Positions 33,705 through 46,721 of a stretch of 64,000 nucleotides of DNA are shown here, in pieces. How positions within the stretch are numbered: position 1 is the first letter of the stretch; every line of letters begins with the position of its first letter. Under the pieces are notes generated by a model. The model saw only the letters and a program-made list of their open reading frames with translations, was not told the DNA's origin and ran no database searches. A program made the position numbers and the translations under genes. The DNA comes from Piliocolobus tephrosceles (lineage: Eukaryota > Chordata > Mammalia > Primates > Cercopithecidae). The stretch is from NCBI RefSeq assembly GCF_002776525.5, contig NC_045436.1, positions 51,719,514-51,783,513 on the forward strand, written 5' to 3'.

Positions 33705-36196
33705 TTTTATCATACTCAAGCCTGCCGCTCCCTCTAGGAGTCCATAGAGGGGGCAGCATTGCTGAGCTTAGGGATCCCCCTAGTGCTGATACGGATGAAG
33801 TGACCACGGGCTTAGATCACAGCACTCAATACCTTCTACATACATGGAAAGCCTTCTCAAGGACCAGTACAAACAAGCCCAGACTCTGAAGGTCAAAATA
33901 AATACCTATCTCTTCAATGCCTAGACATTGACAAATGTCCACAAGCATTAAGAACGTGAAAGGAAACATGACATCTCCAAATGATCTAAATAAAAGCACC
34001 ACTGACCAATCTTAGAGTTTTGGAGATATGTGACCTTTCAGATAGAGAATTCAAAATGCTGTCTATAGGAAGGTCAACGAACTTGAAGATAACACAGAGA
34101 ATTTAGAATTCTATCAGAGAAACACAATAAAAAGACTGGAATAATAATTTTTAAAAATCAAGCAGAAATTCTGGAACTAAAAAATCCAATTGACAAACTG
34201 AAAAATACACCAGTCTCCTAAAAGCAGAATTGATTAAACATAAGGAATAATTAACAAACTTGAAGACAGACTATACGAAAATACACAGACAGAGAAGAAA
34301 AAAATAAACACACACACCTATAACATCTAGAAAAAAGCCTCAAAGGGGAAAATCTAAGAGTTATTGGCCTTATAGTGGTTGGAGAGAGAGAGTGAGAGAG
34401 ATTAAAGTAAAAAGTTTATTCAAAGAAATAATAACAGAGAACTTTCCAAGCCAAGAGAGAGATATGAATATTTGTGTCCTGTAAGTTTATAGAACATCAG
34501 GCAGGTTCAACCAAGATAAAACTTCCTTGAGCCATAAAATAATAAAACTCTCAAAGATCAAGGATAAAGAATGGACATTGAAAGCTTTAAAAGAAAATAA
34601 GCAAATGCCATATAGAAGAGCTCCTATATGTCTGGTAGTCGTGTTACCAGTGCAAACTTTACAGGTGAAGAGAAAGTGGGATGACATATTAAAAGTGCAG
34701 GGGAAATAAAATCCAATCTAAAACATTATGTCCAGCAAAATTATCCTTAAAACATGAGGGAGAAATAGGCTTCCCCCAACAAATAAAAGCTGAGGGATTT
34801 CAACACCAGCCCTGTCTTATAAGAAATGCTAAAGGGAGTTCTTCAATCAGAAAGAAAATGATGCTAATTAACAAAAAGAAATCATCTGAATATAGAAATC
34901 TCCCTGGTAGTAGTAAGTATACAAAAAAGACAGACTGTCCTTACACTGTAATTGTGGTGTGTAAACCACTTATATCGTTATTTAAAAAAAAATTGAATAA
35001 AATACAAACCTATCAAAAATAATAATTACAACCTTTTAAGATGTAGAGAGTATAAAAAGATACAAGTAGAAAAAATCATATGTCAAAAGGAAGGGTGAAT
35101 GGAATTAAAGAGTGGGCTCTTTTTTAGTGTTTTCTTTGCTTCTTTGCTTGTTTTCCTTTCTTTGTAATCAGAGTTAAGTTATCATCTGTTTGAAGTAATT
35201 TGCTATAATATATTTTTTGCAAGTCTCATGGCAACCACAAAACAAAAACCTGTAACAGATACACAATATACAAAAAGGAAGAAATTAAAACATACTGTTA
35301 CAGAAAATCACGTTTATAAAAAGGAAGACAGGAAGGAAGTAAGGAAAGAAGAAAGGAAGCAACAAAAGAAGGAAGGAAGACAAAGAGAAACAATGAAAAA
35401 ACCAGGAAACAAATAATAAAATGGCACTAATAAATTTTACCTATCAATAATGGCTTTAAATGAAAATGGACTAAATTCTCAAACCAGAAGATATAAAGTG
35501 ACTAAATGAATTAAAAAACAAGACTCACCTATATGCTATTTACAATAAATTTATTTCATCATTATAAGTGAAAACAGAGAGAGACTAAAAGTGGAAGGAT
35601 AGAAAAAGATGCTTTATGAAAATAGAAACCAAAAAAAGAGCAGGCATAGCTATACTTGTATCAAATAAAATAGATTTCAAGATAAAAACTGTAAAAGGAG
35701 ACAAGGTCGTTAGTAAAGATAAAGCAATCAATTCAGTAAGAGGGTATAATAATTATACCCTCTCACTGAGTAAATATATATGCACCCAACACGGTAGCAC
35801 TAAAATATATAAAGGAAATATGATTAGAGCTAAAGAGAGAAATAGACCCCAATATAATCATAGCTAGGATCTTCAGTACCTCACTTTCTGCATTGGATAG
35901 ATCATCCAGACAGAAAATCAACAACAAAAAATCTGACTTTATCTGTAATATGGACCAAATGAACCTCATAAATATTTACACAGCATTTTATCCAATGGCA
36001 GCAGAATACACATTCTTCTCAGGATATGGAACATTCTTAATTACAGACCACGTTAGGTCACAAAATATGTCTTAAATAATTCAGATAATTAAAATTATAC
36101 CAAGTATCTTTTCTAACCACAATGGAGCAAAACTAAAAAGTGAATAACAAGAAAAGCTTTGGAAACTACACAAACACATGGAAATTAAACAATATG

Positions 36197-36480
36197 CACT
36201 TCGGGAGGCTGAAGTTGGCAGATCACTTGAGCTCAGGAGTTTGAGACCAGCCTGGGCAACATGGCAAAACCCCATCTCTACAAGAAGTACAAAAATTAGT
36301 TGGTGTGGCACATGCCTGTAGTCTCAGCTACTTGGGAGGCTGAGGCAGGAAAATCACTTGAGCCTGGGAGGCAGGGGTTGCTTTGAGCTGAGATCGTGCC
36401 ATTACAATCCAGCTTGGATGATGGGGGTGAAACCCTGTTCTCTATACCATCAAAAAAAAAAAAAAAAAAAAAAAAAAAGA
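36197..36480 (+). mobile_element. Alu (J-like) inside L1 ORF2
   Basis: It starts at 'CACTTCGGGAGGCTGAAGTT' (the first 35 or so bases of the Alu are missing) and runs through 'GAGACCAGCCTGGGCAACAT', 'CAGCTACTTGGGAGGCTGAG' and 'GAGCTGAGATCGTGCC' to a poly-A tail at 36452-36478. GGCAACATGGCAAAACCC and many differences from AluS suggest AluJ. About 45 bp of L1 appear lost at the right side. Confidence 0.92.
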
Positions 36481-36530
36481 AAGAAAGAAAAGAAAAGAAA
36501 AAGAGAGAGAGAGAGAAGAGGAAGAAAACT
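36479..36530 (+). repeat. Purine tract (GAAA)n / (GA)n at the Alu tail
   Basis: GAAAGAAAGAAAAG-type units followed by (GA)n; a microsatellite grown from the Alu tail. Confidence 0.9.
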
Positions 36531-37336
36531 AAAGATTTTGTTACAGGAGTGAAAATGGAAACACAACATATCAAGCCTATGGGGTACAGTAAAAGTACTG
36601 TTAAGAGGGAATTTTATAGCACTAAGTGCCTATATCAATAAAGGAGAAAAAGGTCAAATAAACAACCCAGTAATACATCTCAATGAACTGGAAAAGCAAG
36701 AGCAAGCCAACCAAAAAATAGAAAAATAAAAAGTAATAATAAAGATCAGAGCAGAAATAATTGTGATTGAGGCTTAAAAATTCAAAATGTAAATGAAATA
36801 AAAACTTGACTTAAAAAAAAAAAAAAAAAAAAACAAAATGAACAATTAGCTAGATGAAAATAGACCACTCAGATCAATAAAATCTGAGATGAAAAAAGTC
36901 GTTACAATTGACACCTCAGAATTTCAAAGGATTATTAGAGACTATTATAATCAACATTTTGCAAATAAGTTGGAAAACTTAGAAAAAAGGGAAAAACTTG
37001 ACACATACAACCTACCAAGATTGTAATGAGATAGAAGCAGTAACAAAATGTCTCCCATCAAAGAAAAACCTAGGAACTTTACTGCTGAATTCTATGAAAC
37101 ATTTAAGGAAGAACTAATACTAATCCTACTCAAACTATTCCAAAAACACAGGAGGAGATAATACATCCAAACTCATTCTGAGGTCAGTATTACCTTGATA
37201 CCAAAACTAGTAGAAGACACAACTTAAAAGAAAACAGGGCAATATCTCTGATGAAAGTACATGCAAAAATCCTCAACAAAATACTAGCAAACCAAATTTA
37301 ACAACACACTAAAAAGATCATTTATGATCGTCAAGT

Positions 37337-37388
37337 GGGATTCATTTCAGGAACACAAGGACGGGATTCATTTCAGGAACACAAGGAC
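37337..37388 (+). repeat. Perfect 26-bp tandem duplication in L1 ORF2
   Basis: The unit runs GGGATTCATTTCAGGAACAC then AAGGAC, twice without mismatch. The L1 consensus has one copy, so this is a post-insertion, probably recent, duplication. Confidence 0.95.
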
Positions 37389-38412
37389 GGTTCAACACAC
37401 ATACATCAATAAATGGGATACATCATATCAACAAAATGAAAGATAAAAACTATATGATCATTTCAATTGGTGCCAAAAAGTATTCGATAAAATTCAATAT
37501 CTCTTCATGACAAAAATGCTCAAAGGATTGGGTGTAGAAGAAACATACCTCAACACAATAAAAGCCAAATATGACCAACCCACAGCTGAATGGGAAAAAT
37601 TGGAAAACCTTTCCTCTAAAATCTGGAACAAGAAAAAGGACCCACTTTTACTGCTTTTATTCAACTAACTGTTGGAAGTCCTAGCCGGAGCAATTTGACA
37701 AGAGAGTAGAATAAAGTGCATCCAAGTTGGAAGGGAAGAAATCAAATTATGCTTGTTTGCAGGCAATATGTTCTCATATTTATAAAAACCTTAAGTTTCC
37801 ACATAAAAACCATTAGAACTGATAAGCGAATTCAGTAAGATTGCAGGTTACAAAATCAACATACAAAAATCAGTAGCATTTTTATATGCCAATAGTAAAC
37901 AATCTAAAAAGGGAACCAAGAAAAAATCTCATTTACAATGGCTACAAATAAAATTAATACCTAGGAATAAATTTAACCAAAGTGAACCTGAAAGATATCT
38001 ACCATAAAAACTATAAAACAGTGATGAAAAATTTGAAGATGACACACCAAAAAAATTAAAAGACATTCCACTGGAATTCCAGGTATTCCATATTCTGGGT
38101 TGGGAGAATCAACATTGTTAAGATGTCAGTATTACCCAAGGCAATCTACACACTGATTGCAATCCCTGTCAAAATACTGGTGACATTCTTGCTAGAAATA
38201 TAAAAAATAATCCTAAAATTTATATGGAACCACAAAGTCCCAGAATAGTTAAAGCCATACTGTGCAAAAGGAACCAAACTGGAAGCATGACATAACTTTA
38301 TCATAAATTTTACTACAAAACTGTAGTAACCAAAACAGTATGCTACTGGCCTTAACACAGACACATGGGCCAATGGACAGAATAGAGAACCCAGAAATAA
38401 ATTCATGCATTG

Positions 38413-38623
38413 CAGAGGTGTCTAATCTTTCAGCTTCCCCAGGCCACATTGGAAGAATTGTCTTGGGCCGCGCACATGAAATACACTAACATTAATGATA
38501 GCTGATTAGCTAAAAAATGAAATCTCATAATGTTTTAAGAAAGTTTATGAATTTGTGTTGGGCTGCTTTCAAAGCTGTTCTGGGCCACGTGTAGCTCACA
38601 GGCCACAGGTTGGACAAGATTGA
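38413..38623 (+). mobile_element. MER30-like hAT DNA transposon (non-autonomous)
   Basis: It begins CAGAGGTGTCTAATCTTTCA and contains 'GGCCACATTGGAAGAATTGT', 'GATAGCTGATTAGCT', 'AATGTTTTAAGAAAGTTTAT' and 'CACAGGTTGGACAAG', as in the short hAT element I remember as MER30. It sits between L1 phrases that are adjacent in the consensus ('AACCCAGAAATAAATTCATG' and 'TTCATTTTCAACAAAG'). The 8-bp duplication is not clear because of decay. Confidence 0.75.
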
Positions 38624-40057
38624 TTTGTAATCAGTTCATTTTCAACAAAGCTGCCAAGAACATACACTGAGAAAAGAACAATCTCTTCAGTAAACGGTGC
38701 TGGGAACACTGGATATCCATATGCAGAAGAATGAAACTAGACTCCTATCTCTCCCTGTGTATGAAAACCAAATAAAAATTGATTAAAAATTTAAGACTTG
38801 AAACCATAAAATTACCAGTAGAAAATTTTGGGGAAACACTCCAGGACATTGATCTGGGCAAATATTGCCTGAGTAAGACCCCCAAAAGCACAGGCAACCA
38901 AAGCAAAAATGGACAAATGAGCTCACATTATTTGGAAACGCTTCTGTACAGCAAAGGAAGCAATTAACAAAGTGAGGCGACAACCCCCAGAATGGGAGAA
39001 AATATTTGCAAATTGCTTATCTGACAAGGGATTAATAACTAGAATATATAAGGCAAACAAACAGCTAAATAGGAAAAAAGCAAATAATTTAAAAATGAAT
39101 AAAAGATCTAAATAGACATTTATCAAAAGAAGATATACAAATAGCCAAGAGGTATATAAAAAAATTCTCAACATCACTAATCATCATAGGAACAGAAATC
39201 AAAACTACAAAGAGATATCTCATTTCAACTGAGATGGCTTTTGTCAAAAAGACAGATAATAATGAATGCCAGCAAGGATATGGAGACAGACTGCTACATT
39301 GTTGGTAGAAATGTACATTAGTACAACCACCATGGAAAATAGTATGGATATTCCTCAAAAAACTTAAAATATAACTAACATATTATCCATTAATCCCATC
39401 ACTGGGTATATATCCAAAATAAAGGAAACAATGTCAAAGAGATATCTGCACTCTTATGTTTATTGCAGTGCTGTTAACAATAGCCAAGATATTTGAAAGC
39501 AACATAAGTGTTCACCAATAGATAAAAAAAGTGGTACGTATATACAATTACTCAGCCGTAAAAAAATGAAACCTTGTCTTTTGCAACAGCATGGATGACA
39601 CTGAAGGACATTATTTTAAGTTAAATAAGCCAGAGACAGAAAGACAAATATTTTGTGTTCTCCCTTATATGTGGGAGTTATATATATATATATGAGGAAG
39701 AGAGTAGAGTGATGGTTACCAGAGTCTGGGAAGTATAATAGGGAGGGGTAGGGATAAGGAGTACAATGGGTACCCTTGTACTAATGGGTGCAAAATAGAG
39801 TTAAATAGAATGAATATCAAGTATTCAGCAGCACAATAGGGTAACTGTAATTAACAATAATTTATTGTATATTTTAAAATAACTAAAAGAGTAGAACTGG
39901 AATATTTTTAACGCAAAGAAATGATAAAAGCTGGAGGTGATGGATACTCCAATTACCCTGATTTGATCATTACACAATCTATGCCAGCATCATACATATG
40001 CCCAATAAGTATATACAACTATCATGTACTCAGAATTAAATTTAAAAATTAAATAGA

Positions 40058-40186
40058 GATTTTTGTGAAATTATATATAGGAATTTAAAGCGCAAATAAT
40101 TGTAATAAACAAAGGAACCTAGGATAAAATCCTACAAACCAACTTCTCTACGTCTGATATTTTACTTAATGTTAACGGTAGAACTA
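40058..40186. other. Short unique stretch between L1 and Alu
   Basis: No feature recognised. Confidence 0.5.
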
Positions 40187-40469
40187 CAGACCACGTGCAG
40201 TGGCTCATGCCTGTAATCTCAGCACTCTGGGAAGCCGAGGCAGCTGGATCACCTGAAGTTGGGAGTTTGAGACCAGCCTGACCAACATGGAGAAACCCCA
40301 TCTCTACTAAAAACACAAAAAATTAGCCAGCTGTGCTGGCGCATGCCTGTAATCCCAGCTACTCGGGAGGCTGAGGCAGGAGAATCACTTGAACCCAGGA
40401 GGCAGAGGTTGCTGTGAGTCCAGACCATGCCATTGCACTACATCAAAACTCTGTCTCAAAAAAAAAAAA
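40187..40469 (+). mobile_element. AluS-type element
   Basis: From 'CACGTGCAGTGGCTCATGCC' through 'GACCAGCCTGACCAACATGG', 'CAGCTACTCGGGAGGCTGAG' and 'GTGAGTCCAGACCATGCC' to an A-tail ending at 40469. A short right-monomer deletion occurs before 'AAAACTCTGTCTC' (the CCAGCCTGGGCAAC part is lost). Confidence 0.94.
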
Positions 40470-40934
40470 GTATAATTGCAAACCAGTAGGAAAACTGTAA
40501 GTTATTCAATTAATGTCCTATTAATTATTCAAGCTGTTTAGAATATTCCAGATGGATTCACAACTACCTTCAATTCATTTAGAATTATCTGTATGGTTTA
40601 ATATACATAAGTGTATATAGACGTTAAAGGATATATCCAAACATATTTGATCAAAGAAATATAATTTAGAAAGAGAGTTTTGTGTGAAGTCTTTCTATGT
40701 AAATACAAAATGCAAAAATTTCAGAAAAGATAATTCATGTGGCTACATAAATAATTCTCTATGTGCTATGATATTCAATGTTGAAAAGTCTTCTACAAAT
40801 CAATTAACATTTTTAAAAAAGATAAACAGCTTACTCCCAGAGTAAAAAATGAAATAGGCCACTACATTTGTTAAAGTATAACCTAACATAATTATTCAGG
40901 GAAATTTGAATAAAGCAACATTGAGATGCCAATT
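40470..40934. other. Unique AT-rich sequence
   Basis: Nothing recognised. Confidence 0.5.
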
Positions 40935-41480
40935 ATTTCTCGCCCAGATATTAACAAATTAATCATAAGAAGTAAACATGCTTCTGCATTGCTAATGATA
41001 TTATAAATTGTTATAACATTTTATAATACCAGTCACCGTTTTAGTGAATAACTTAGCAGTATCTAGTAAACTTAATTACATATATTCAAATATGTTGACC
41101 TAGCAATTCCATTTCTAAACATCTATCCTATAAAATTTATGTTCTATGGAAATATACATTAAAAATTTAATTATTGAGAAATGTAAAAATAATTATTAAA
41201 AACTATGTTTCCATCATCAGTATGGGGTTAAATAAATTATGGTGCATCTGTACAATTTCAGAAAGCCAAAAAACAAGGTAGATTTCTGTATATTGACACA
41301 GAATAAGTTTCAAAGTATTTTTTGTAAGTAAGAAAACTAGTGACAGAACAATCTGTAAGACATATGCTTATTTATGGTAAATAAACAAAAAGCAGAACTC
41401 TGTATGTCTATTATTTCATAACATGTTAGAAAACAATAAACATTAAAATTTTGTGATTGCCTATGAAAATAGCAATATTT
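40935..41480 (+). mobile_element. Old LINE-1 (L1M) 3' fragment
   Basis: 'TGACCTAGCAATTCCATTTC', 'ATCTATCCTATAAAATTTAT', 'GGTTAAATAAATTATGGTGC' and 'CAGAACAATCTGTAAGAC' follow the order of an L1M ORF2 end and 3' UTR. Degraded; limits approximate. Confidence 0.65.
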
Positions 41481-42821
41481 CAGAAACAAGCATAGTGGTA
41501 CTGGAAAATTGAACATTTAACTCACTATAGTTACCTATTTTTTAAGATAAAATGCATTTAAGTATTTCATACAATTTTTATAAATCAAAGATAGTCAAAA
41601 GTTTGATGAAAAACTGACAAAACTGTGAAAATCTACAATAAACTACATATATGCCAAAAAAAGAAAAGAGAAGTTTCTAAATTTTAGAAAAAAATTAGAC
41701 ATAACAAAACAACAAAAGGACATATTGATAGCTAAAACAAAATTAAAGTAATAATTTTCTATATCAGATAGTAAAGAAAAAAAATGAAAAGCAAACAGTA
41801 AATATACCTAGGCTGAATTCATTATAAAATGGTAGCATTATTTAAAATGAAGAATTTATACACAGGAATAATAAAATATTAGGAATCCAACTGGTAAGAA
41901 CACAAGAGTAAGGAGATCATATGATAATTGTTAGTGGCAATAACAGACAATAATTGCAACAATTACAGTTGGTCAAATGAAAAACAAAAGCTAATTTAAA
42001 GAATGGAATATATTTCAGAGAGAGAGAGAGAGGAAGGCCTGGGCTCATTCACTCTCCCACAAATATCACCTGGAAAATCTGTGTCAAATAAACAAGCTGA
42101 ATTTATTCATATTGTTGCCTGGCAGGGGAAAGAAATACTGAGAACAGAGTTTCAAATAACATATCATAAAGGAGAGTTTACAAAGCTTTTGTTTGTTTTT
42201 GTATTTCATTGTTTTTCATAAGGATAAGAAATGGCTGAAACTTGAGGGAATTCGGGGGGGATGAATTTTGGAAGGAGGGGCAGGACTTAAGTAGTATTTG
42301 GGTCAAACAGGTCAGGCTGAAGTTACTTTCAATTTCCTGGACTTTTCAAGCCAGGAAAGGATGATGCTATTGGACAGAATACGTGTGCTGAGATCTCTCT
42401 GGATTGGTGGGAGGTACTGTAGCAGACACTCTTGAAAGTCCACCCCAACAGTTAGGTCCACTTGAGTTAATAGGATGCTGTGCACAGCCCCTCACACCCT
42501 CAAAGCTTCCCACATTAAGCATTTTCCTTTGTCTTTTCTAGCTGAGGACTTTCTAGCTCACCAGGACAAAACTCAGCCAATGGATGATAGGAACGCCAGC
42601 CTCTAGCCTCCAGAGGCACAATTTGAAGCCGTTTTCCACACAAGTTACTCAGTGCCTCATGATATAGCTGAGACGTATCAGAGCATATCCCAAGATATGC
42701 TTATTTAAATATGAACATAGCCTCCTGACCATTCCAGGTTTTTATCGTACCTTGTATAATTTCACAGTATCTATATTTATTCTGTTAAATGTATATGGTT
42801 ATTTTTTCCACTCTATTTTAC
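41481..42821. other. Unique sequence, no gene seen
   Basis: A 72-codon open frame at 42003-42221 starts in a (GA)n tract and is not supported. The GC-richer stretch at 42390-42680 is not recognised as a repeat and has no open frame of note. Confidence 0.45.
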
Positions 42822-42950
42822 CAAGGCAAGTTACTTCACTCTGGATCTCAATTTTTGTATTTTTAAAATATACACAAATATAATACATATAGCAGAGTAT
42901 AATTGTAAGGGTTAAATTCGTTGAGGTAAACTGCTTAGATGCGTCTAATA
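42822..42950 (+). mobile_element. MIR SINE
   Basis: 'GGCAAGTTACTTCACTCTGG', then 'TAATTGTAAGGGTTAAATTC' and 'AAACTGCTTAGATG', match the MIR plus-strand core and 3' part. Confidence 0.7.
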
Positions 42951-43204
42951 GTAAAAATAACAATAATAATAGTCATTTTTGTTATATCATTATTATAATG
43001 TTTATGGTTTTTATTACTCAAGTTACGTGCATATATCCTGCCTCTAAGGGAATAATTCTCTACTTTTTCAACCAAAAATAACTTTCAGCCTTTCCTCACC
43101 ATTTAGCACTTTAATACTTTGCTCAAAATGTTCTTTTAAAACATTCCTTTAAATGAGATGCTTAATCTCAAACTAATTTTGATTTTCTCAATACATTTTT
43201 TAAA

Positions 43205-43530
43205 ATGCAATATGCAGAACAAAAATCTCCTAGCGCATAATAAATGTACACCTTGATCAATTCTCTCAAAATACACATAACTCTGAACCCAATACCCAGA
43301 TCAAGAAACAGAATACAGCTAATACCTCAGGACCGTCCTTGTGTCATCTTCTGTAACAACCTCCTTCAAGGGTAACCACTCTTCCAGCTTTCTTAAAGAA
43401 AGATTGATTTTGCCTATTTTAAGCTTTTATGTTAATTAAACCACGGCTATCTAAGTCATTTCTTTGTATCTGGCTTCTCTCATTCGATATTGTATCGGGG
43501 AGATTTATACACATCATTAGGGCTTTCTGA
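43205..43530. mobile_element. Old LINE-related non-coding fragment (L1M type probable)
   Basis: 'ATACCCAGATCAAGAAACAG', 'TTCAAGGGTAACCACTCTTC' and 'GTATCTGGCTTCTCTCATTC' match a phrase order common in old L1M ends (…cagcacccagatcaagaaacagaac…). Strand and subfamily not assigned. Confidence 0.5.
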
Positions 43531-46500
43531 AGCTATTGTTATCTTATACCACAAATGGGTTAGCAGCTTCTTGATAATTAGGATTGAGACTTTTACTTGG
43601 ATCCCTTCATATACTTGATATACACCATACCTTGACAGATGCTCAGAAAATCCTTTTGGAATAAATATTTTAACTCCTTGCTTCTCATAATTCCTCTCAA
43701 AGATTTTTCAAAACCTTCCTGTATCACTACACTTATATATTCTTCATGGTTTCCTTCTGCAAACTACCATTGCCTACCTTCCCCAGATCTTCTTACTTCA
43801 AATATTTTTATGTGATGATATATTTTAAATAGACATTTATAAAGGAAGAAATGAATAAATATTCAAAACTCCTACTAAATGGTGACAAAGGACGTAATTA
43901 CTGGTTTCATGTTCTTCTTCAGTTCTCTATTAATTGTATTTTCACCATAGATATTTTTACAAAATTTACACAGATTAACACTGAGGTATCATTAAATCAC
44001 CTTTTGTGTTGTCTGTCTTTCCCATTACTGGAACAAATATGTAGATCATGTTCTTTCTTATCTGTACCATTCATCTTCTTTAATGATTTCTAGCTGGTCG
44101 ACTAAGGGATACAGGGAAATTGGTATCTGAACAACAAAAAAAGGCTATTCCTTATAGATAATATTACTTTCCCTTTTAGGATCACTTTTAAAAAGTTCAC
44201 TCCGATTTTGGTTTATGAACTTGATATATTTTTAAATACATTTTAAATCTGTTGCTTCTTAAAATGCTTTTAAAATGTCCCTATTGAACATAAAAAGGAA
44301 AATCAGAGAGAGTCAATGATGGGGGAAATACAAGTACAGCAAACAAACTACAGTTTTTTTTTTTTTTTTTTTTAAGATGAAAATTAAAACCATGTGGCTT
44401 AGGGACAATTATGTCTTTTCATTTCTTTTTGCTCAAAGAAAATATAAAGATGTTTGAAGTAAATGAATGGCATTTTAGTTTACTGTGAACCTGACAAATG
44501 CACTACGCACAAGTCTGTTATAACACAGATGAAGTTAGTTTAAAGCGACAGAGGGGAAAAGCACCATTAAGATTTCATAACTCTGCTACCAAACTCAGAT
44601 TCCAAACACCTGGTGAACTTGCATATTTGAGGAAAGGTAGAGAGAACTTCTAAAAAGGAAAGTGAAAAACCTGATTATGCACAGGTGTAGCAACTGTTCT
44701 ATAAAAAATGTGATTTTCAAAGTGCATAAAGTTCTTAGAGATTAGGTCTCCATTATTTAAATCATCTGGAATATCCTAGAAGCTCAAAAAGTTACTCAGG
44801 TAGTTGAGGGAAAAAAAATTCTCTGAGTTGATCTTTACTGATTCTTTTAGTGCTACCTAGAAAACACCATGCATCTTGAGCATTAGCATCACAAAGCAGA
44901 AAATGTTTTTCCTTTTGCTGTAAAATCTAGACAAGAAAATTTTCTTAAGGAGAATATTATATACATAATAGCTTCTTATCAATAAACTATATCGACTGCA
45001 CACATGTCAATGATTATTTTATTAGTGAGAAAAGAATCAATGTTTTTTATTTGTTCATTTTGTTTTGCTGATACCTAGATATATTCTACAATAATTCACA
45101 ATGTTGGCATTAGTTTCCTTCTGAGAATTATCCATAAGAGCTAATCTTTTGCACATTTACATTGGACCTGAAAGTCAAGATAATTATTTTTCATTTCTAC
45201 TGTAGTTACACTTTTTATCTGTATGAGGGTACCTGATACCTGTGTTCCTTGAGACGGCTTTGAAATGCACATAGATTTGAACTTCAGGTAGCTGGAGTTC
45301 TTCTTAACAATTTATTTTCTCTTGAAATAAATTTTTCAAAAACAAGGAAAATAATTCTCTTTAAATATTGACTGCTTGTTTAAATGTCAAATATAGTAAA
45401 CTTTCTGTGAAGACCTTTCTGGTCAGATGCTTGCCAAAATTTACTCTGGTTCCAATTTATTCATTTTCTGTATTTTTCTGTTTCTTATTTCTACTGTCTT
45501 TACGTTTTTGAAACACTTAGGAAAGGATTTTTTAGACAGAGAAAGCAACTGAAAAAAAAAATCACCACTAAACAGTTTGAATATATATTTGAAGATTCTA
45601 ATAAGAATACAAAAGGCAGATATAACTGATTTGTTTTTTAAAATTTCTCTATAGCATAGAAATTATTTTTAAGTGGGAGTCATTATCCCTGAACTAATTC
45701 ATTTAAAAATGTCAATGAGTGGTACAATAAATGTGTGTTAGGCAGCTTACTCTTGGTGACTGTATCTCTCACCCTCCAAAGAAAATCACAGACCATCTGA
45801 TTTTGAAAAGGAGGAACGTTCTCATGCAACACTGGGTTAAGCCTATGATTCTGCATTGTGATTTTCTACAATGAAGCAGTGAAATTATAGTTTTCATTTT
45901 ATTATAAGAATAAGAAAATAATCACTGATTAAACACTTGAACTTAGAGCTCAAATCCGTCATTAAGACTCATTCAATTTCACAATGATATGTGTGTGTGT
46001 ATGTGTGTTGCTATGAATTACAATAATATCTCACATATAATATTCCTCGGTTACTCTAATTTAAGTGAAGGGTTCTCTCATTTAAATTAACAAGTACATT
46101 GTTGAATGCATCTGCATACATGGAGACAGTCATGAAGATAGCCTAGCTGTTTTTCTGCTTTTTCAAGATGATCAGATCTTTGCTAAGATTTGTGTAGCCT
46201 GGGTTGTCTGAGTGTGGTTGATTATGGAAGTGAAGATTGGAATAATCTTGAATGTATTAGCAGAAATCCAACAGGCACCAAATAGAAATATTCACCCTTA
46301 TAAAATCATTATCTTATTTTTGCTATTATTGTATTTGCTTTATCAGGTTGTAAGGTTGTTACGGTTAGATGTGTTCCAACCAAATAGCTTTGTGAATGTT
46401 TTTGTTACTATAAAGTCTCAGGATACACATTTTTTTTTTTTTCAAGTTGGCATGCAAAATACCTATCTCACAAGCATTTTGTGAGGATTTAATATAAACA

Positions 46501-46721
46501 ACTTATCTTTTAATAGCTTCTTGTCCTGTTTTATTATAGCTTTTAAAAAAATCTCTGGACTCATTCTGAGAACAAATTTTACACCAATAAATCATGCTGG
46601 AAGAAGAGGGTTATCATGTATGTATTTTGTATCCTCATAATGCCAAGCATATTTTTTGTGTTATAGATATTTAATAAGCATTTATACAGGTAAATAATAG
46701 AACAAAAATTGCCTGATACCT
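43531..46721. other. Unique sequence with poly-T tract and weak L2 traces
   Basis: A poly-T run at about 44353-44374, a (TG)n at about 45990-46007 and a poly-T at 46431-46442. The stretch 45405-45520 ('AGACCTTTCTGGTCAGATGC') is a possible L2 relic, at low confidence. No gene supported. Confidence 0.4.

Larger units (their letters stand above)
35420..39700 (+). pseudogene. Degenerate L1 ORF2 (endonuclease/reverse transcriptase) pseudogene
   Basis: Plus-strand text follows the L1 ORF2 layout: N-terminal endonuclease region from about 35.45 kb, reverse-transcriptase region about 36.9-38 kb, C-terminal part to about 39.7 kb. The catalytic FADD motif of the reverse transcriptase is changed to FAGN (about 37753-37770). 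Stops and frameshifts occur throughout, plus an Alu (36197-36480), a MER30-like insert (38413-38623) and a 26-bp tandem duplication (37337-37388). Confidence 0.8.
31945..40057 (+). mobile_element. Nearly full-length ancient LINE-1 (L1PB/L1MA grade) carrying nested insertions
   Basis: The 5' end shows the L1 start signature 'AAGATGGCTAAATAGAAAC', followed by a GC-richer 5' UTR ('CATTGCCTACACCAGCCCTC', 'GGGCCAGAAGGGAATGCCG'), ORF1-region text up to about 35.4 kb, a recognisable ORF2 (about 35420-39700) and a 3' UTR ending near 'AAATTTAAAAATTAAATAG'. Removing two minus-strand L1 ends, an Alu and a MER30-like element leaves about 7 kb, close to a complete older L1. Both reading frames are broken many times, so it is inactive. 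Confidence 0.88.
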
